From Phlegmacium glaucopus (Eukaryota > Basidiomycota > Agaricomycetes > Agaricales > Cortinariaceae): 64,000 bases of DNA. A program made the position numbers and the translations under genes. Shown here one piece after another: positions 58,046 through 64,000 of the stretch (position 1 is its first letter; every line of letters begins with the position of its first letter). A model generated the notes under the pieces. That model was not told the origin of the DNA. It saw nothing but the letters and a program-made list of their open reading frames with translations, and ran no database searches. The stretch covers positions 159,950 through 223,949 of the forward strand of contig MU130030.1 in the NCBI GenBank assembly GCA_015039465.1, written 5' to 3'.

Positions 58046-59044
58046 ATGTCTTTGGTATGGTGAATATTGCATATGACAAGGATTGGAACTTCTGAATGTG
58101 CCTTAGATACATGCTTTGGTAGCCCAAGGTTCGACAATCCTCGCTGAACACAAAGCGGGAAAGAGGGATTTCTCTCAAGGCATACTTACTTCCTTGTTGT
58201 ATTTGAAGCGAAATATACTAATGTTCTCTTCAGCCACTCAGACTATCTTATCCAAAATCCCTCCAAATAATAGGTGTGATATCCCAGTGCTGCATGAAAT
58301 ATTCAAATGCTAATTACGTGTCATTTACTTACACAGCAAATTGACTTATGTTTGGGAACAATACTTGTTCCATTATATCTCAGAGGGTGGTTTTGTATAC
58401 CTAGTCATGGCAGATGAATCTGCGGGGCGGTTTGTGGCATATTATGTCCCATAAACTCGGTCTCATTGTTTCCACCAGGAGGATGCCATTTGCGTTTCTA
58501 ACAGATCTCCAACTAAAGGTACGAAAGCTCCAGTCTCCTGTGCTTACACCAAATGAGGTCATCTCACTTAACAGTTTACATCCGCCCCCTCTTCTTCGTC
58601 ATCGGACGAAATGCCTGCTTATGGTTTGCAAGGAACATTTGGACCCACTATAGCCGCCCTAGTACACACATACAACACAGAGCCACCAATTGATGAGTTG
58701 ACACGTGCCCAAACGGAATTAAATCAAGTCAAGGACATCATGGTGCAAAACGTGGAACAAATTCTCAGTAGAGGCGAGAGAATCGAACTACTCGTGGACA
58801 AGACAGACGTCATGGCCGGACAGGCCACGGCATTCAGACGAGGTGCCCGCAGTGTCAGACGACAGATGTGGTGGAAGAACACGAAAGTGATGGTCCTTTG
58901 CGTCATCGTAGCCCTGGTGAAGCCTATCTAATAAACTCGCTTTGTCATATCGTTAACCCTTACCCTTCCTAGTTTTTGTTTTGGATTATTCTCGCTCAAT
59001 TTTGTGGCGTAGGATTGAATCATTGTATCCCTTCACAAACCTAG
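58046..59044 (+). CDS. VAMP7: VAMP7-type longin R-SNARE
   Basis: Seven exons (58046-58054, 58107-58179, 58234-58273, 58337-58429, 58479-58518, 58575-58916, 58973-59044) encode 222 residues, the size of VAMP7. The longin domain spans residues 1-110 (MSLIHALVAQGSTILAEHK, then SEGGFVYLVMADESAGRRM). The R-SNARE helix spans about residues 120-180 (RAQTELNQVKDIMVQNVEQI, then SRGERIELLVDKTD with the zero-layer Arg). A C-terminal membrane anchor follows (VMVLCVIVALFLFWIILAQF). It acts in fusion at the vacuole or late endosome. The intron after 58179 begins GC rather than GT. The last exon replaces a shorter read-through ending at 58931. Confidence 0.92.
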
Positions 59045-60036
59045 GACTTATGATCGGTATTTTCTGTATCTCTTCTTGAAGGACATGGCCCCTTTTCTCG
59101 ATCGTCATAATCATAATCTGTACTGATCCATATATAAGCTATTGCCCCAACATGAACTCTAAAAGACATTTGGATACTCAACTCTATTCTTGGGCCTCCA
59201 AACTCCATGGTGATCATGAAGGAGATCTGGCTGATAGATTTCTCGTAATTCGGGGGAACTATTTGATCGAATGGTTCTGTGACATTCATATAGGCTCGCT
59301 CGTTCACAAGTCCCGCGGTCCCCAAAGCTTAGATCATCATCACCTTATTGCCAGCCCTTGAAGAACCTGGGGCTTGGCATGCAAGAAATCTTCCTTCGAT
59401 TCTTGATTCTCTTCGTTCTCCTGCAACTCAGCCGCGCTAGCCACCGTTAGGTATAACGAGGCAGCTGACTATTTGTGAATGATTGTATAGCCATACGATC
59501 CAGAGCAACCTCCGACTCTCAGAGCGCCACTCCAGAGTAGAAGTCCCGGATCTCACTCCTTCGATGAATGACCTTCATAGCCGGCTCATTCAGTGGACAC
59601 AGGTCGGCTTTGGGGGTTGCCTTAACAAGCGACAAAGCGTGATCAGCTCTGTTCAACCAACCTACGTTCATGAACTATGTTGTCCTCCTGATATATAAGT
59701 AAAGAAAACATTATCACTTTCACCAAAATGAGAAATATAGGCTTGAATAATCAAACATATATATTACAAAAATTGATGATAAATGTACAGAATGCAGTAT
59801 AAAGGAATACACAAGACGAGTATAAGACATGAAAAAATAGCACGAGCAGAGGATTGTGAACTGTTCGAATATATATAATTACTCACACATACAACCAAGG
59901 GTGAAAGAGTAAAGAACCCTACAATGGAGTTCAATACTAATCAGGTTATTCGGAAAGTGTGCCAATGTCAATTGCCCAGGTCTAAGGGCAGGGATGGGCA
60001 AGGGAGAACGCTAGATGAAGAAAAGAGTGAAAAAAA
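59045..60036. other. Intergenic region, no confident gene
   Basis: Open frames up to about 95 codons lie on the minus strand (59041-59325) and plus strand (59152-59361), overlapping each other, with no motif I recognise. The SNARE gene and RING gene B converge on this interval, so it holds two 3' ends. Confidence 0.4.
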
Positions 60037-62286
60037 TCATGCGTATATACCTGCAGGATCAACCGAGGATAGAATTGAACCCCGAGCTTTGCCTATACTG
60101 ACATATCGGCTCTGATGCGTCAAGACATCATGTTCTTCATGACTGGGAAGTATACTTGATCCTCTTCCAAGGACGCCAGCAGAGCTCTGTCCTCGCCTAG
60201 TGGAGGATGTTGGACCAGAATTAGAAACCATCAATGGATTAGTGGTAGTTGATGACTGTTCACGGCGTGTAGTAAGTGGCATAGTTTGCGTAGAAGTTGA
60301 TGCGGACAGTTGTTTCGACATATGAACTTCGCGATCCATGTTGTCATTTGCACTCTTCTCAAGCTGCGGCTGTTGTCTCTCTTCTCGCATTTTTCGCCTA
60401 CGCTCTTCCTCTAGCTTCTTTGCCTCTGTGCTTGCGCTGGAGAAACCTTGCCGTGGAGCGGAATTGCAATTTGACATAACACCAGAAGTAGGTTTATTCG
60501 CGCTCGTCTGAGGGAGTGGCCCAGTTATATCAGAAGACGACGATGTTGATGGCAGTGGTGCTTTGTTAGTGCTTGAAGGATCAGAACGAGGGGGAGGGGG
60601 AGAAACACGATCACTTGAGGTTTCACGATTGGCAAAGGATGGCGGGAAATGACTAGCCGACATGTTTGGCAAAGAAGAAGACATGGCAGAATCGCGGAGG
60701 AGGTCATGTAAGCGTGTTCGGAGTACTCCTCCATCCTGATTCTGGGGCAAGCTGGAACGACTGGGGAGCGGGCCATCAGCATCGCGAGAGGAGGATGCAT
60801 GTTGTACTGGCTGGGGTTGCGAAAGAGTTGCTGATTTAGGAGGTGACGGAGGTATGGCACTGGACATATCAGCCGATCTGTTGGCAGACAAAGGGCTGTG
60901 GGTCCGGCTCGTAGGCATAATGGGGGTTGAACCTGACCGTGCTCGTCGGTGATCACGGTAAGAGCCAGTATAAGACAAGACAGATTCAGGATCCGATCTT
61001 CCGTCTGTTCGGCGGAATGAGGGCTGCTGGAGAACAGGTTCACGCTTAAGCCCATTTGACCCTTGTAATTGTTGTTGCACGACGACGGGCGTCGCTGCCT
61101 CGTGTTCAGAGTCTGCTGCCTCGTCATCCTCATCCTCAAGGTCATCAGTTAGCTCTGGAAGGGGCGGGACAAGTGCGGAAGATAAAGCGAGTATGTTGGA
61201 AGTAGTAGTGAGCGGCGTCGTGAATTGAGGCAGAGGGGAAATCAAGAAAGGATAGTCAGGGTTCGGCAAAGCAGCACCTCTGAGAGACAGCCTATCATGT
61301 ATCTTCTTATCAGGGACGCAGGGAAGGCTAGAATAGGCAGGAGGCTGCGAGGAGGCGTCTCCGGAACGTGTCGTACATGCTGCCTCGAGTTGTTTGTTGA
61401 GATGGTCGTTTCTTTTAGCTACGGCATTATACTATACAGACAGCGTCAGTATCACACGAGTCATCACAATAGAGAACTGACCATTCTATGGATGATAGCG
61501 AATAAATCAGACAATGAAAACCGAGAGTTTGATTACGACTCACTCCACCAATGATTGATAGGCAATCTGAGCACCTTCACAGTGTTGTCGAAGATTCATT
61601 TCGACGGCATGCGACCTTTCTCTCTCGTACTTCTGAGACTCCTCCAGCTCAGCAAGTTGCTTTTGGAGCCCTTCTTTCTGTGCGACCAGTTGTTGAATTT
61701 CTTCTTCTTGTTTCCTGAGTTCTTCTGTTTGGTTTTCGAGATTGTGAGTGGTGTTTCGAAGCGTCGATCTCACTTCACACAGATAAGCAATCATTCTATG
61801 AGCGACTCTAAGCTCTTTGTGCTATCATATCCTTCAGTAACGTTGGGAGTTAAAAACGCCGCCACGTACCATATGGCGTGGCTTTCCGTTTAGAAATGTC
61901 TTGCATTCCTGAATTAGTTGGCGTAACCGAGGCTCTGTAGTTCCTTCGTCGGCTACGCTAGCAATAGCTTGTTGAAGTCGTAGAGCCTCGTGAGTCTCCG
62001 TTGGAGTAGCTCGCGATTGCTCATCAGCAACCAAGTCAGAGTCAACACGAAGCGTAATACAGGAGTGTTTATCAAAGGGTAAACGGCACAACGGACATAA
62101 AGTCTTTACTTGGCCGATACAGCTGTCGATGCAGACTGTTAGTTAGCCAAGTCCATATTAAATGTTAGGTTCAACTCACCTAACGCAAAATACATGTCCA
62201 CATGTAATTGAGCAAGGTGCTTTGTGATCTTGGCCAAATCGTTCAAAGCAGATATCGCAGTTAGAGCCAGGCCCCAAAACAAGCAT
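60037..62286 (-). CDS. RING-finger protein with coiled coil and disordered tail (B)
   Basis: Four exons (62286-62180, 62122-61870, 61821-61549, 61431-60037) give 675 residues. The RING begins MLVLGPGSNCDICFERF, then CSITCGHVFC and CPLCRLPFDKH. A coiled coil contains ENQTEELRKQEEEIQQLVAQ and ERERSHAVEMNL. An acidic stretch (DDLEDEDDEAADSEHE) precedes a long Ser/Pro-rich tail. A further intron at GTATATACG near 60058 could extend the C-terminus. Likely an E3 ubiquitin ligase; substrate unknown. Paralogue of gene A. Confidence 0.82.
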
Positions 62287-64000
62287 AATCGGTCAACGAG
62301 AGGAAGTCTAGATAATGGATGAGCACCGAAGACAGTCAGGGTATATAGGCGGGGCGGACGGTGTTGACGATATGGGAGGGGGGGGCGAAGGACAGAAGTC
62401 CTAACATTCGGGCAATAAGAAATAATAGCGACTGTTATAAAGAACACACAGGCACGAGGCGTCGCTTAGGTCCAAAATGATATTGCTTTCTGCATATAAG
62501 AGACCGGCAATCCTGAATGGCAGAACATTCCGAAACTACTGGGGCAAGTGCCCGAGAAGAGCATCAAGATGCGTTACCATCTGGGAAGAGAACCCTGCAA
62601 TGACGCATGACTGGTCTCTCTTGGTCACGACATGGGTCCTTGGGCTATCATTGGTTGTCCCAAGCTCGCTGCAATGAACCAGCTCCAAGCTAGATCAAAC
62701 CAGGTTGTCAAGTGGACATGAGGAATGGACCGCGTGACCAAAACAACCCTCGGAATATACGGTACGGGCTGCCTCGTGTCTGGACTATCCACCCAATGTT
62801 TACTACGGTCCGCGAATTCTTCCCCGTTCAAGGGTAGCCAACGGTTTAAGTTGAAGTGACGGGTCTGCCAGTGCCATTGCTTCATGACACCTCGGAATTT
62901 GAAGCTTGAGACTTTGCATTGGAAAGAAAGAAGAAAAAGGTCTCCCGGGCCACTATAGATTTTCTTGAAAGAATTTTTGACGTGGGATTATAATTGAACT
63001 CGGTTCTGAACCATCATCGATCATCGTCTTCTGGAGTTTTCCTATCAAATGAAACACCCACGCAGATAACGCGTCCAGATTATTCCGAGAAACAAGTTAA
63101 AAGTCCATTAATTTCAGGGAAGCTTGGTTGATGGAAAACACAAGTTGACTTGACTTCGGGCCTCGGACATCTCACACTTGAATATAGAATAAGTCGTTCC
63201 GAACGTTCAGCCTAGGCGCCGAAACTCTTCAGGAACATGTAAAGCCAGACGTTTGTAACAGGCTGCAGCGGCTGCGAATTGATGGTAAGGGACATAAGTA
63301 CATTCTGATAACTGACAGCAGAACACAGTGACCGTTTTTGATGGAGTCACATGCCCCCTTCTGCAACTTGAGCGCGCCGAGCTCTAGTGCTTGTCACATC
63401 TACAAACCAGAGAGACTCGGAAGGCCGCCTTGTATGGAAGTCTATCCTGGCCCTGGAGTTACTGAAACGGGAACATCGCGCACGTTGAACGTCCGACTAT
63501 TCCTATTTCTGTTGGCAAGTCTCTGCTACCAAACTACTCTGGAAAAGTAACAATATGCTGGTTTTATCCACATTTGAGGACCTGTGATCCTCGTGGTATA
63601 TAGGTATCTCGACTTCGGCACCGGCGTGTACTTCTTTGCGATTGTGTCGTATCGCAGCTGGGTTTTCAACGGTCTCAACAAGCCTTACGGATTTATCGAC
63701 GAATGAAGAAGTACTTATCCAGGGCTTATCGATGAACATGATATTATTATCCTGGTATCGAAAGCACAGGAGTTGACATCTCATCTAATACTTTCCTTTT
63801 ACAATTCTGAGGTTTATTCTGTTCCAGTAATTCAAGTGGCAAGAAACCTCGTTCAGTCTCGTTCGTCCGCTCGTCCAGCCTCGATTCGGGGTGTGTTCGA
63901 TCGACCGCGTTGATGTCTTCTAATATAGAATGGCCAATCTCCGGTGAAGTGACCTGAGTACCTGCCTAATCTGCGATAGAACGCTATATATGAGAAGTTA
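62287..64000. other. Region without a recognisable gene
   Basis: Open frames here (for example minus 62625-62885, plus 63338-63550, minus 63503-63784) are under 95 codons and show no family motif. The stretch just upstream of 62286 should contain the promoter of RING gene B. Partial genes running off the window edge cannot be excluded. Confidence 0.4.

Overview
The window comes from a transposon-rich basidiomycete nuclear genome, most likely an agaricomycete. Host genes have many 45-70 bp GT-AG introns. The mobile fraction is Ty3/Gypsy elements with chromodomains, Ty1/Copia elements, hAT-type non-autonomous elements with 8-bp target duplications, and one Mutator-like element.

Layout. 1-12.9 kb: minisatellites, two copies of a CATCAGG-ended short element, a foldback element, Gypsy LTRs nested in one another, a tRNA-derived SINE, and a broken Copia element on the minus strand beside a ~60-bp satellite that two solo LTRs have entered. 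12.9-16.4 kb: degenerate host-type gene fragments (an AGC kinase piece and an unrecognised gene), the latter split by a hAT. 16.4-40.3 kb: one continuous set of nested insertions. The longest chain is hAT-like element B2 > Copia C2 > Gypsy G2 > hAT > SINE > another B element. At most levels the target duplication can be read on both sides. 40.3-48.1 kb: a ~172-bp tandem array and an apparently complete Mutator-like element inside a relic Copia LTR. 48.2-64 kb: an ordinary gene-dense host island with a small cyanase-like protein, ribosomal protein uS11 (rps14), a glycerol-3-phosphate acyltransferase, a VAMP7-type R-SNARE and two related RING-finger proteins.

The most striking observation is that the two stretches bordering the assembly gap (19884-21152 and 21654 to about 22992) are written backwards without complementing. 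Complementing base by base reveals Copia gag, Copia reverse transcriptase, a Gypsy LTR and known short elements. Reversing each piece in place restores exact continuity with the sequence outside it. No DNA rearrangement can do this, so it is a record or assembly error. Once corrected, the segment looks like a genuine inversion of the Copia gag-to-RT interval between two hAT insertions.

No functional links among the host genes are implied beyond neighbourhood. The mobile elements are mostly dead: premature stops, frameshifts, solo LTRs, and a lost integrase catalytic Asp in G1. The Mutator-like element is the best candidate for an intact autonomous element.
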